From assembly GCA_039881145.1 (NCBI GenBank), contig JAYKKI010000063.1:12617001-12681000 (forward strand): a DNA stretch of 64,000 nucleotides, written 5' to 3'. Below, piece after piece: positions 22,521 through 34,754 of the stretch. Numbering within the stretch: the first letter of the stretch is position 1; each line of letters starts with the position of its first letter. The position numbers were made by a program, and so were the translations under genes. A model generated the notes under the pieces. That model was not told the DNA's origin and did no database searches. It saw nothing but the letters and a program-made list of their open reading frames with translations. Source of the DNA: Druceiella hillmani (lineage: Eukaryota; Arthropoda; Insecta; Lepidoptera; Hepialidae).

Positions 22521-22745
22521 GTCTAGCGTGCGTAAAGAAGTTTTACTTCAATAAATTCTTGTCAATTGCTATTATAATAAATTTTATAATAGCATAATAA
22601 ATATTATTATTAAATATTTATTATGCTAGGAAATCCATATCAGTGAGGACTCGAAGAGCTAGACTCGCATTTGGTTCATATATTGTTGAATCACTTCCTC
22701 ATACATCGAACTTCCTCATACTTTAAGGTAAAATTATTTAATTTA
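22521..22745 (+). repeat. Interspersed repeat H, shared with 38800-38990
   Basis: TATTATTAAATATTTATTAT, GCTAGGAA, a CCCAT/TCCAT phrase, CGAAG, GAGC and ACTTCCTCATANATCGAA recur in order at 38800-38990. The preceding TTTTACTTCAATAAATTC is the kind of polyadenylation context seen at LTR ends, but no LTR pair or primer-binding site was found. Confidence 0.5.
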
Positions 22746-22875
22746 CGTGAGATGTGAGGCTCTCAAATTTTATTATGTGGATTCCCTCCCTTTAAACTTT
22801 AACTAAGTATTAAAAGTTGAAAAAAACTATCCAGATATTTCAAAATTGTTGAAAAGTAAGATGACACGATTATCA

Positions 22876-22880
<5 letters not shown>

Positions 22881-22932
<52 letters not shown>
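22881..22932. repeat. (TA)n microsatellite
   Basis: About 52 bases of TA. It is followed by AATATTTGCAAACAAATTTT, exactly as the TA tract at 32103-32144 is, so both belong to paired copies of one repeat. Confidence 0.97.
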
Positions 22933-22935
<3 letters not shown>

Positions 22936-23129
22936 GTGAATATTTGCAAACAAATTTTAATAATTTTAAATTTTTATTTGTACCTTAATATGTGCGAATG
23001 CGAATCCATCGTAGTAATAAAAGCACAAAGCTTACCTTGAGAAAGAATCGTCTCCTGGAAACATGCAAGCAAATCAAAGCAAAACCAAAGTACCGCAAAT
23101 GCGAGTTTGTTTATATTTTCCGACATAAA

Positions 23130-23300
23130 AAGCGCCGTTGAGCGTTGGAAAGAAAAGCGTTAAGAAAACTCCTAGAGCGGTGAACAAACGATCCATCTAC
23201 CGGCATGCGGTAAGCTGAAAGACAAACAGAGCGTAATTTTGTAAAACAAGTCGCGGATTTCGAGAGGGAACTCGACTATATTTTTAAGCAACTGGAGAAA
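23130..23300 (+). repeat. Family C core, copy 1
   Basis: The conserved GC-richer core: GCGTTGGAAAGAAAAGCGTT, AAACTCCTAGAGCGG, CATCTACCGGCATGCGGTAA, GCTGAAAGACAAACAGAGCG. It recurs at about 28530, 41640 and 49990 (plus strand) and at 58860 and beyond the right end (minus strand). Confidence 0.8.
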
Positions 23301-24051
23301 ATTTTATTCTGCATTCTTTAAGGGGAAAGTAAAACTTTTCACGATAACAAAAGATCTGTTTACAAGAAAAATGACGTGTGTTTTAACTAAAGCGTGTAGT
23401 TTTTACGCTGCAGTTGGTTCAAGGGAAAAATGGCAAAATTTTAAGTATATTTTAAATTTTAAAACATCGATTTTTCGCTCTTTCGTATAATTCAGAGTTG
23501 TTTGTCATCTTATTAACTTAATTTTCCTGACTAAATTATGTAAATTTAGCAGAATTAGGGAATTCATTTTTTTAGGGTAATTTATATTTCATGAGCTATA
23601 TTTTTCGCCATTATTCGGGCGAGCCAATTTTTTGGCTATGTGGAGGAAAATTACGCCATTTTAATTAAAGTAAAATAGAATAAGATTAGTTTCATTGAAA
23701 ACAAATTATTTAATTATATACGAGACGTGCATAAGAACTTTTTTGTACTAGTTGTTATAATGTGTAATATACTCAAATATCGAAAGAATGGATCTACGAA
23801 GTTTTTTTTAAACGATTAAGTTAATGTAAAAAAAAAGTAAATATATGTGAGATAAATATTTTCTGACTTAAAATATCGTATTTAATCCTATTTAAGTTTA
23901 CAAAATGTCCTATAAACTTTGTTTTACAAAATTTATGGTTTCAAAAATATACAGTGAAATATACCATCGCTTGCCTTCCATCGTGTCACCAGTGTCCTTT
24001 CCTGAACTTATTTGAAATCAAAAAGTATGAAGTGGGTAAATCTAGTCCTGA

Positions 24052-24237
24052 ATGAAGAAAAAGAGCTTTCACAAAGAAAAGTGGAAGGAAATAAAAGAAA
24101 ATCCGGTAGAGTTTGAGACGTATTTGCGCGTCAGGGAAAGATTCGGTAAAGTTGGATTTGAAAAGTTTTTACTCTGTTTTAGAATACCGGCAAAAGCTGT
24201 TAAATTTTCATTTGCAGATTCAAGGAACTTCATTTAA
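24052..24237 (+). pseudogene. Small basic ORF in the duplication, possible protein remnant
   Basis: A 61-codon frame starts KKKSFHKEKWKEIKENPVEF and goes on ETYLRVRERFGK, a charged helix-rich stretch. The equivalent place in the other copy (29842-29925) still reads FNKEQLKKIEENLIEFETDL before a stop, so the frame was held through the duplication. The pattern K-x-ENP-x-x-F/E-x-YL-x-x-RER resembles a short motif common in uncharacterised, often transposon-linked arthropod proteins; this is recall, not a search. No ATG context or longer gene model can be supported. Confidence 0.35.
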
Positions 24238-26800
24238 TATTTTATTTTTGAATTTTGGCAAATATATAAAATAAGAAATATTTGTATAGGTTTTTATTGG
24301 ATTGGGTTTTTATTGGATTTTGTTGGTTATGTAATTTTCAGATTTGGTTGTCTTCTCGCAATTTTTATTTTAATTACTATTTAAGATTTAGTAATTACTT
24401 TCTATCACTTTCTGTATTTTTATAATTTATTGACTATGAATTTTGCACCATTTCCGCATATTACACAGCAATGTTTCGTTTCTTTTTAATGTTTTATTTC
24501 ACTCTATAAATCGTTGCCAATCTAAAGTGATACTTGTATTTTATAAATAACTAAACTTTTAAAACGCTTTGTGTATTATTTTGAAAAGTTACACGATATG
24601 ATTAGTAAGAAAAATGTAAAACTCGAGTACCTATAAATATAATGCTAATAAAACAAAGCTTATAATATATTTAAGAAAAAACCACTAAGTTTTTAATTCA
24701 CATAAATTATAACACCATCAGTGAATTTGCGTTAATTATGAAGAATTCATGGTATTTTCGTTTGCTTTAATATAGTGTATTATTTCTCATTATATATTTT
24801 AACACTAGTAATTCGGCCTAATATTCCTAAAAATAAAAAAATGGAACTTTCGAATTTTTATTTAAACTCATTTTTAGCTTTTCTTTCCGGAATAATGTGA
24901 CGAATCACAACTATAAATGGAAATAAAAAAATTAAAACATCAGGTGATCTTATTAGTGATATTGAATATTGAGAAAAGGTTTTCTGGTTATTATTAAAAT
25001 TATTATATATTTCTGAGAGTAGTTGGATTTGATCTGATAAATGTATTAAAGAAATTTTGTAACTAAAATTTGATGTTTTTTAAATTTTGAAGGCAAGGGT
25101 TGAGTTTTCTCAAATTTATTCAGCCCTTTGAAAATCTATATATTTATTAAAAACCTCATTTCCAATTCATCGAGTTGCCTCAAAACGTTCGACGTGTACG
25201 AGCACCAAATGTACAATATTCTACAGCACAATTTAAATAATAATTAATAAAATTTAAATAAAAAACATCGAAAAACTCAAATTAAACATAAAATTAACTA
25301 ACTATCGATCTTTCACTATGAATCAACTCTATAATCGAATTCCTAAGGTGGACAATGGAACAGAAAAAATATCAAAAGTGGGCGCCTCCCGCATTGCTTT
25401 TTTCATCAAAGTAAGTTCACGAAAAATAAGTGAGCGTTGTTGGATAGTTGTGCGCATTCCAGGAGAGGAAATAAACTATGATTTCGTCTCCTCACATAAA
25501 GACCAGGAGCATAACTCGAAGCGTTATCAATACAATTATGTAACAATTTAAAAAATGCATCACCAAGACCAATTGTCCTCCGAGTAGAGGAACATTACAT
25601 TTGAAAGTTCCCATTGTAAAATGCGAAGAAAATATAGAATGTAGATTTGACCGTTCGACATTAAATGAATCCTCATGTAGGTACCATATGGTGTTCCCCA
25701 ACCGTAAACTAAAAATCAATTAACAAAAGTCCATAATTTAGACTTAGGAATAATTTTAAGTGGTCTGCGATTTCGAACATGATATATTTAATTGAAGACC
25801 CCGCGCTACTTTGCTATCGGTGCCGACAAAGGGAACCATAACAAACAACAAACGCGCGCCGTTGCCGTTTTGCTAAGGTCAATAATATAAACATTGCAAA
25901 TGGTGTTTACGTTTTGTTTACGTGAAAATGCTATTTAATTGGTATGAATTTTTTTATTCTTTGCATAATTGTTTATATCACTATTTTAAAGTATTTATGA
26001 TAACTAATACTCACTGCATTTTCATTTAACGTCGAATGGTCAAATCCACATCATATAAGTGTTGCAACCGTATATTTTTTTATGTCAATATCTATTAAAA
26101 CGTTTTTTAATATTTTCTGTAACGTCCAACAAGTTACTTAATTTGGAGACCTGACCATATTTTCTTAAAGAATATTACGGACTAAGGCAAAATATTCGTC
26201 GATGATTGACTCATTGCTACGTATAATTAAGTCAAAGTTCAACACGATAAATGATGAAATAGGTTGTGGTAGACGGATGGTCGATTACAAACATTTTCTG
26301 TTTTCCCACTTTTGAAATGTTTCCACCTTTTCTCTGGAATGGCCCCTAAAGACATCCCACCGGTAAATTATGAAGTATTTAATCCAACAACTCACTCAAC
26401 GTCACATAATGAAGCTTATAATTAAATGCTACATTAAATAAACCATTTAAAAATGTTCAAAATGTTTGAATATTTGAAAATAACGCATTAACGCTTATGG
26501 CACTATTTGATTTTTGTGAGCGAACATATAAAAATTAAAAAAGACAAAACTGCCGTCAGCCAAAATATGGTACGGTTTTTGCACAAGTAGCCGGGTATTT
26601 TAGTTATTTCTTTCCTACATTCGTGGAGTTTCAACGGCTCCATCAATTTTGATAGATGAATTATCATTAGATTCACCTTAATCTAGCGAGTAATATTGTC
26701 TGCCAGATTTAAAAAAATGTAAATGGCGCATTCAAGACGCCATATTTTTTGGTCAAAAATATTGCAATTTGTTATATTGTACAAGCAACGAGCGTGATAA

Positions 26801-28479
26801 ATTTGACCAATTTATCACTATGCTTGAAGCTCTCTTTCCTTTGTTGCCCTTAAGCTTATTCCGGTTTGAGCTTTATTTTACGAAGCTCATTATAGGAATT
26901 TTTTGAGGATGTAATGAAGCTGCGGAGGGTTACTGCTCTCGGTAAATTTGGCATGATTAAAAGATTAAGGGCTGAATATTATTAATTTCGTAATAATTAT
27001 TCTGAGTATTCCTTGAGTTATTTTATTTCATTATTTGTCATTTTTTCAGATTATACGGATTTAAATTAAGAGCTTTACTCAACTTATCAAATATTTGCAT
27101 ATATATTTTTGCATTCTTCCGTTAAAATTTTTGTATGCGTGTTTTCTAGAAACCTCTGATTTACGATTTAAAATTCCATTTATTTTGGATTAGCTAACAA
27201 GTCTTTAACACCGAATTGGTATTAAAAAATTTTTTGAATATAATTTTCTTAAAGAAATCATTTTATATCTATATCATCTTTATTGACAACTTGACATTAT
27301 ATGATAGACAGTGACAATATCTTCACCGCGTAAAATTTCGTGACTTGATCCAAATAAAATTTACAAGATCTTTTCGAAGGTCTTCCATACTGTCACGATT
27401 TTTATTCTGTAAATTATTGTTTAGAGCTTTTAACAAATAGCGCAATATCTCTTGAATAAGGTAGAAGTACTAGCGGAACACGGTCTAACTCCTGTAGATA
27501 TTTAATATATTCAGTTTTGGTTTGGGTACCTAATTTGCGGGTTACCTTATACTAAGCCATTGACTTTTGCGTCAAACCTATATAACCTCATCACTAAATA
27601 GGTACTAGTTGCTTCAATCAGTCAGATTTAGTTTTTAACACCATCAATATTTTTGCAAGTAGAACCCATAAGGCAAAAGAGTTCATGCATCATTTCATTT
27701 TAAATTCATTTACTTTGATGTAACACACTCGAAAGTTTGACTTTCACTGTCATTACCTGAGCATATTTCAGCCTCTTTATACATTATAATTAAATATTCT
27801 GTATTTTTCAGAAACCTTTCTAATAAGTCGTGATATCGGATTTAAAAATTTATTAGCCTTATTATTAGCCTTAAAATTTATTAAATTTATGTTTTATTAT
27901 TTCGGTTTTCCGAATCTGGCTTAATATTATAATTAAAATTTAAAAAAAGTTATTTCGACACCTTTTCGTGTTTGTGTGATAATATATGATAAAGTTTAAC
28001 CTTGCGGTTAAATAAATTTTATTTACCGTCATAAAAACATACAAAATACAACCTTGAGAAAAAATTACCTCCTAATATATCTGTAAGCACACCAAAGTAC
28101 AGTGAAACATCCATCCAAACAATACGGTAGTTAACTCATTCTAAATTTTGATATTTTTCGTACAAAATTAAAAAAATTATTTTTCGTACAAAACCAGTCT
28201 TGAAAAAAATTCAAAAATTTATTGAAAAATAAGCCAGTTGTAGGCTTCTAAATTTGAAGATACGGATAGAGTTGGGTATATCCCTGTTTCTTTTCCTCTC
28301 GTAGAATGTAAAGTGCAATATTAAAAATGACCTCACAACACAGTATTGCTATCTTTCTCTAAAAGTTAAATTTAAACTTTTTTAACTCGGTTAATTTTTA
28401 ACATTATTAAAAAATTTTACTCTTCATTAGCTTGTACCTTCAAATTATGATTAATGAAATAGAAAAAATTTAGTAAAAT
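26801..28479. other. AT-rich sequence, partly shared with 39330-39720
   Basis: GAAGCTCTCTTTCCTTTGTT near 26826, TATTAATTTCGTAATAATTA near 26978, TTGAGTTATTTTATTT near 27012 and GGTCTTCCATACTG near 27380 have ordered counterparts at 39330-39700. No gene is seen. The remainder has no partner noted. Confidence 0.5.
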
Positions 28480-29084
28480 ATCCAATTGCGAGTATGTTGA
28501 TATTTCCTACTTAACAAGCGTCGTCGAATGTGGGAAAGAAAAACGTTAAGAAAACCCCGAGAGCGGCAAGCAAAAGATCCACCTACCGGCATATGGTAAG
28601 TTGAAAACCAAACAGAGCGTAACATAGGAAAACATTTAACTAATTTCGAGAGGAAAACTCTCGACTATATTTTTGAGCGACTTAACAAAATGTTATTGTA
28701 TAATTTTAGTAGGCAAATAAACATTTAACGATAACAAAAAAAAAAACGACTAGAAGAAAAATGAGATCGTGTTCTTTACTACATTTTAAGAGCCACCGTT
28801 TTGACAATCAAACCATATAGTTTTTAGAATGCAGTTAGTTCGAGGGAAAATGTTATTTTCCTGGCAAATTCATATTTTAGTTTATCATCTTGTTATCCCA
28901 ATTTTATAAAAACTTAATAGAATTAGAGAATTGATTTTTTGGGGTAATCTATATCATATGAACTCTGTTTTTTTGTTACAGCATAATCGTTATATGGGCG
29001 AGTCAAAGTTTTTATAACACTGAGGAAACTGACATAATTTTAAATAATCGAACAAAAAATAAAGTTACGTTTACTAGAATATTA

Positions 29085-29330
29085 TTAAATATATTTGGCG
29101 TTAATTTTGTAGAAATGCATTGTTCACAATTAAATGAAACTGCGTGATGTAGTATTATTTCTGCTTTCTTTAAGTTCTTTACCACGACCTAGGTTTCTTT
29201 AAGTTCTTTACTGAAGACCTGAAGATGTTGTAATGCAACGAAACCTAGGTCGTTGTAAAGAACTTAAAGAAAGTAGAAATAATACTACATCACGTAGTTT
29301 AATTTAATTGTGGAATATTGTTATTTTTGA
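29085..29330. mobile_element. Family D foldback element, complete copy
   Basis: Left arm 29126-29197 and right arm 29240-29311 are reverse complements over about 72 bases with few mismatches; the arms meet at the GACCTAGGTTTC / GAAACCTAGGTC ends. The spacer of 42 bases holds GAAGATGTTGTAATGCAAC and a second copy of TTTCTTTAAGTTCTTTA. Outside the left arm TTGGCGTTAATTTTGTAGAA matches the outer part of other D copies. Non-coding; best described as a foldback-type MITE. Its transposase partner is not in the window. Confidence 0.75.
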
Positions 29331-31074
29331 TTCGTATATAATCAAGTGTATTAAGTAATTCGTATATAATCAAGTGCATTAAGTATTTGTATATAAGAAA
29401 TGTATACTCGTTGAATTAATTTTAATAATGTGTAGATTATGATACAATCAGAAATTAAAGAGTGCACCTATAAAGGTGTTTCTTAATCGATTTAGTTGAA
29501 ATAAGAAACAGTTAAAATATGTGAGATGAATATGTTCTGACTTAAAATATCTCATTTAGTACTATTTATGACTACGAGATTTCCTTTAAATGTCGTTATG
29601 TTTTATTTTATGTTTCAAAAATATATAGTGATTTCTATATGTTGTATATCCATTCTGTGTCGTGAAATACTCTAGATAATTAATTAGATCAGCATATATA
29701 CAGAAATATGTAGACGAAATTGTAATCTAATTGCGTGTTAGAAGAAATAGTATATATTTTGTGTTTCATCAATTTATTTCAAGGCGTAATGTGTCTAGTA
29801 TTCTTATTATTTCAAGCAAAATGTGTCCATTAAGGAATATAAAACAATGCTTCAACAAAGAACAACTAAAGAAAATAGAAGAAAATCTAATAGAGTTTGA
29901 GACGGATTTACGCTCCAAGGATTGAGTTGAGTAAAGTTGGATTTGGGGAGCTTAAAGTTTTATTCTGAATTAGAATACGGGTAAAAGTGTAGCATTTTTA
30001 TTTATAGATAAGATTAAGTGACTAAACTTAATTTTATGTCTTTATATTGGTAAATATATAAAATAGGTAATATTTGTATAGGTTATTGTTGAATATTGTT
30101 GATTGTGTCATTAAAGCCAAAGACCTGTTTTTTAAGTAATTTTTATTCTATCCACCATTTCAAATTTAATAATTATTTTCTACAGTTATCTGTATTTTTG
30201 CCAATATATTTGACTGTTTTTACACCTGTTTATAGTATTTTATAACAAACATATTTTATTTTTAGTGCTTTATTTCGTTTATAATCTAAAATAATACCTA
30301 TATTAAGAGAACAACTAAATTTTTGAAAGGCTTTGTTTATCGTTTAGAAAAGAGTCACAAAAAAATTTTCGATTAATAATATTATCAAAATAAAGATAAA
30401 TTTCGAGTACCTAAAAATATTATACTAATAAAACAAATATTATTATAATTTTAGGAGAAACTATTTGATTAGCCAATTATTTGATTGATACAAATTATAA
30501 CACCATCAATTAATGTACATTGATTATTACTGAATTCATAGTATTTTCATTTCCTGTAATATAGTATATTATTTCTTACAATGTATTTTCACAGAGGTAG
30601 TTTGACCCACTATTCTTGATATTAAAAATAAAAAATAAATATTTTCAAATTTCTTTTATTGAAAATTTTGCAATTAAATTTTTAGCTTTTCTTTTCCTGA
30701 ATAAAGGGATGGATCACAAACACAACGAAATTTAAAAAAACTCATCACGTTAACTTTGTAAATCATCAGGTGGTCTTATTAGTGATATTTTATATTGAAA
30801 GTGTTTTCTGATAGTTATCAAAATTATAATTTTCTGGAAGTTGTAGAATTTCTTGTAATAAGTGGATTGAAAAGCAATTTCATAACGACAAATTGGAATG
30901 TTTTTCTTTTAAATTTTAAATTAGTTCGGAAACGGTTGAGTTTTCTCACATTCGTCTTCGGCAATACTATGTTCATCATAGGGAGTTCACGAAAAACAAG
31001 TGAGTTTGTACGAATTCCAGGAATGGAAATAAACTATGATTTTATCCTCTTACATAACAACCTTTAGCATAAAC

Positions 31075-31390
31075 CATTACCAAACTTAGGATTGAGTGGT
31101 TTAAAAATCGATTACATCTAATGCGTGCTGGAGACGGTGTATGAGTGACCACTCCCGCTCGGATAGAGAAACATACTATCGAGTTATGGCTAAATAGACG
31201 CAGCGCACAATGGTAAATTTCGTTTCGATTGCATCATGCTGCGCCCGATTAAAGTGACATCTACTCTAGCGACATATGACCACTGCGGACCGAACTGAAA
31301 GACGCTTCACTTCAAAAAAATGAATGTTGAAAAGCAATTTTTGTAGTTAGTAGAGTAATTTCCGTAGTCAGGAGTAGAACAGAATTACAT
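31075..31390. other. GC-richer block present only in duplication copy 2
   Basis: Between the shared GGAAATAAACTATGATTT and the shared tail, copy 2 has about 300 bases with TGCGTGCTGGAGACGG, GACCACTCCCGCTCGG and GACCACTGCGGACCGAAC that have no counterpart near 25550. It may be an insertion. No terminal repeats were found. Confidence 0.4.
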
Positions 31391-31854
31391 CCGCACATGC
31401 CCATTATAAAACCTGAAGAAAATATATAAATAACGAAGTATATAATTATATGGTACGTATTGGCATATTTAATATAATACTAAAAGTATATTAAATTTTT
31501 AAGCTTCTTCGAAAAAAGAAACATTGAAAACAACGCTTATTGTGTTATGTGATTTTTATGAGGGCACGTAAAAATTAAAAATGACAAAGACTCCCCAAAT
31601 AGGTGAGCCCAAATTGAATATGGTTTTTGAAGGCTTGGCTGGGCACCATTGTTATTTCGTTTATCTTTTCGCTGAGTTTCAACGGCTACTCGATTTTCAT
31701 AGATGAATTTATCACTAGATTTATCTTAACCTAGCGAGTAATATTATCTGTCGGATCAAAAAATAAGTACAAATTGGAGCTTTCTGTTGCCATATATTTG
31801 GTCAAAAAATATTATTGGATCGAAAAATAAAGAGAATTTACATATATTCTATTT

Positions 31855-32020
31855 TTAAGTTCCGTGCCGAAAGGAAAATAAGGAATACTCATAGGATACA
31901 TAATTCCTTTTTACCAATTCTTTTAATATAACCAAACAATCTGAATAACAATCGTGAGTTCTGTCAACTAAAAATAATTTGCTTTGTTGACCATATTGGC
32001 CGCCATTACTCACAGCGCCA
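31855..32020. repeat. Diverged interspersed repeat with GTTCCGTGCCGAAAGGAAAA
   Basis: TTCCGTGCCGAAAGGAAAATAAGGAA followed by a CATAGGATA phrase resembles the GGTTCCGTACC...AAACGGAACCCTTATAGGATCAC repeat I recall as very abundant in Lepidoptera. GCGCCATCT at about 32018 is a further recurring motif. A minus-strand frame (31855-32169) across it is spurious. Confidence 0.4.
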
Positions 32021-32099
32021 TCTCTGAAGTATATAAGTACATAGTTACTGTTTTCCGACAGGGGAGCGCTGTGCCAATTACAGATAAAAAAAAAAAATG

Positions 32100-32102
<3 letters not shown>

Positions 32103-32144
<42 letters not shown>
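32103..32144. repeat. (TA)n microsatellite
   Basis: TA tract, preceded by an A-rich run. Confidence 0.97.
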
Positions 32145-32260
32145 CGCCAAATAACGTAAATATTTGCAAACAAATTTTAAGTAATGCCCTATAATCTTAA
32201 AAGTTTAAACTTTTATTTTTGTACTTTAATATATGCGAATCCATCGTAGTGCGAGTATTG
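32145..32260 (+). repeat. Copy of the sequence at 22933-23040
   Basis: AATATTTGCAAACAAATTTT, TGTACNTTAATATNTGCGAA and TCCATCGTAGT occur in the same order after both TA tracts. Confidence 0.7.
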
Positions 32261-33289
32261 TTTGTACCTAAAAAGCTTTTTCTTAAACTCGCTAACGAAA
32301 TATGTAAAACTATAGTATATACATAAGTAATATTGGAGCCGTAAATGTATACATACGTCCATTGATATACATCTTTTTTTAGTTCCGATATATGATTATC
32401 AACAAACTCTTCTCTTTGTATTGTAACTGTATAAACCTATACCTGTGAATAAATGGGAGTTCGGTATGGATGTCTTTGATTTAAATAAATATATCAACAA
32501 AATCCGGCCAGTCAGTGATAACTAACAAGCTGACTGTGGGGAAAAAACCAAATACTTCCATTATTAACTTGTGTTTTATTTATTTGAGAGCATCTCGATT
32601 GCGCTGATAGACTTAAGCAATAAAATTATTTTAACTTTGAATAAATAAGGTATTCGTAATAATAAAACTGCGTAATGCGTGCAAGGAACGAAACTAAGTG
32701 TATTTACTTTATAAAATATACATTACCAAATAAATTTGTTCATTATTGTGCTCATTCGTACCCATAATAGTCTATAAGAACAGAACAGTGTGCTTAAGAT
32801 GGTAGCCTGCAGATTCCGGGTTTAATATTGCGATTCATTTTTTAAGCTTTTTTTTAAATTATATATTGCAAATCATACTTTAATAGTTCAGGTTTATTTA
32901 TCTTTAGTACACTAGCAAGCTCAATGCTCCAGTAAATTCCATCTGCGTTATTTTCGTGCAGTTCAGATTTTTTTTTATTGTCCTAAAAAGATTGAAATAT
33001 TGAGTAATCAACTCAAATTATTAATTGATTTCTTTGAGGGTTACTCTATTTTATTTGTTTAAGAAGTTAATGAGTCAAAGTTTGGTATTTCGTGAAAGTA
33101 ACTATATTGAACCTTAATTTAATTTTAAAAGACCATTCTAACGATACCCCGCACAATAGCATATCCTAAAACAACGTTTGGCCACATATTAATTGAGATC
33201 TTTATCTGAAAGACATATTTGAAAATCACAAATATAGGTCTAAAACTGCAGAAATTACAAGGATATAACAGACTGAAATTTATCTTTAT
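32261..33289. other. AT-rich sequence, no gene seen
   Basis: About 1 kb without recognised coding or repeat partner. Confidence 0.45.
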
Positions 33290-33870
33290 TTTAGTAATAT
33301 TATTAATCGAAAATTTTATTGTGAATCTTTTCTAAACGAGAAACAAAGCCTTTGAAAAATTAAGTTGTTGTCTTAATATAGGAATTACTTTAGAATATAA
33401 ATTAAATAAAACACTAAATATAAAATAGGTTTATTATAAAATACTACAAACAGGTGTGAAAACAGTCAAATATATTAGCAAAAATATAGATAACTGTAGA
33501 AAGTAATTATTAAAATTGAAATGGTGATTAGAATAAAAATTACTTGAAAAAAAAACAAATCTTTGGCTTTAATGATATAATCAAAAATATTCAACAAGAA
33601 CTTATACAAATATTACCTATTTTATATATTTACTAATATAAAGACATAACATTAAGTTTAGTCACTTAATCTTATCTAATGAAATGCTACACTTTTTGCC
33701 GATATAACGATATTTCTCAAGGAAATCTCGTAGTCATAAATAGTACTAAATGAGACGTTTTAAGTCAGAACATATTCATCTCACATATTTTAACTGTTTC
33801 TTATTTCAACTACCTAAATCTACTAAGAAAAACCTTCATAGGTACACTCTTGAAGTTTTGAATGTATCAT
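33290..33870 (-). repeat. Inverted partial copy of 29520-30360
   Basis: On the minus strand this reads through the same landmarks as duplication copy 2: GGCTTTGTTTCTCG, the CACCTGTTTGTAGTATTTTA block, TACAGTTATCTATATTTTTG, CATTAAAGCCAAAGATTTG and AATATGTGAGATGAATATG. Similarity to copy 2 looks higher than between copies 1 and 2. Confidence 0.75.
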
Positions 33871-34754
33871 AATCTACACATTATTTACACACAATTAGAT
33901 ATGATAAAATTACAAGTCCTCAGTTTCAGCTTTTGAAGCCAAAATAAATGTCATACAATCAAAATAAATGTCATACGATCGTGTCGTCTTCTTAGTTTAA
34001 TTTCGTATTTTGAAGCTTATATTTTTAAGATAATTCTCAGCTTAGAAACTACTCGTTTTAAGAACATTACTCCATGCCTACTTACTTATATATTTATATC
34101 TACGTCATAATATGCGCATTTGCAATTTTTTTATAGTCTTTAGTCAAAAAAGAAACCACATGTACAACAGTCTGTCTGCAATTGCCTCAATTAATAAACC
34201 ATGTGTCGAAAATGTCAAAGGATGTGTTTTGAATATAACTTATGATGATTTGTGTTTTTTAAAAAAAATGTCATGCATTCCCTAATTGGAATGTAATTAA
34301 ATAGGTTTTTTTTCTAATTAAATAGAGGTTTAATTTATCATTTTTCTCTCCAAACTCTCAACTTGATTTTGAAAAATCTAAATCAATTCTAGGTTTTATA
34401 GAAGCTTCCTATATAATTATTTTGGTTAACTTGCACCGATAACTTCAATAGATGTAGACAACTACGAAACTCTAATTTATAAATATTTCCGAAGTGTAAT
34501 TCGCCCTTATTTTATTAAATTTTCTTCGTTATTTTTCTTTCATATTTCCTTATTCTATAGTTTATCGTTTGTATATTTCCCGAGTAGAATTATGCAGATA
34601 GATGCGAATACAAAACTATGGTTAATAAGTTATTTTTTAATGAATTGATTCGTGTTAATAATGGTAAAGGTTTTTGTTGGTAGATCATAAACGATGTTGT
34701 GATAACAGTGAAAAGGATGACTTACACTACACCTATATACATACTGGATACATT
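33871..34754. other. AT-rich sequence, no gene seen
   Basis: CAAAATAAATGTCATAC occurs twice in tandem near 33940-33978. Otherwise nothing is recognised. Confidence 0.45.

Larger units (their letters stand above)
23060..26800 (+). repeat. Direct segmental duplication, copy 1 (starts with family C core)
   Basis: Aligns in order with 28480-31820: the C core (CGTTAAGAAAACTCC, GAGCGG, CATCTACCGGCATGCGGTAA), the EFET-coding stretch near 24110, the TTTCATCAAAGTAAGTTCACG block near 25405, GGAAATAAACTATGATTT, and GAGTTTCAACGGCTCCATC near 26626. Divergence is substantial, so the duplication is old or each copy is an independent member of a repeat of about 3.5 kb. 25795-25910 is a GC-richer patch (CGCGCGCCGTTGCCG) without a partner. 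No intact gene. Confidence 0.7.
28480..31820 (+). repeat. Direct segmental duplication, copy 2
   Basis: Second copy of 23060-26800. It opens with the C core (28530-28660, with a perfect TCGAGAG...CTCTCGA hairpin at about 28646) and ends near GGTCAAAAAATATT at 31800. It differs from copy 1 by insertion of the family D foldback element at 29085-29330 and by a GC-richer block of about 300 bases (31075-31390) that copy 1 lacks. The minus-strand fragment at 33290-33870 is a third, partial copy. Confidence 0.7.

Noticed and set aside
22500..22745. Possible LTR end with a TTCAATAAATTC polyadenylation context
   Set aside because: No second LTR, no TG...CA ends with flanking duplication, no primer-binding site and no gag/pol frame nearby.
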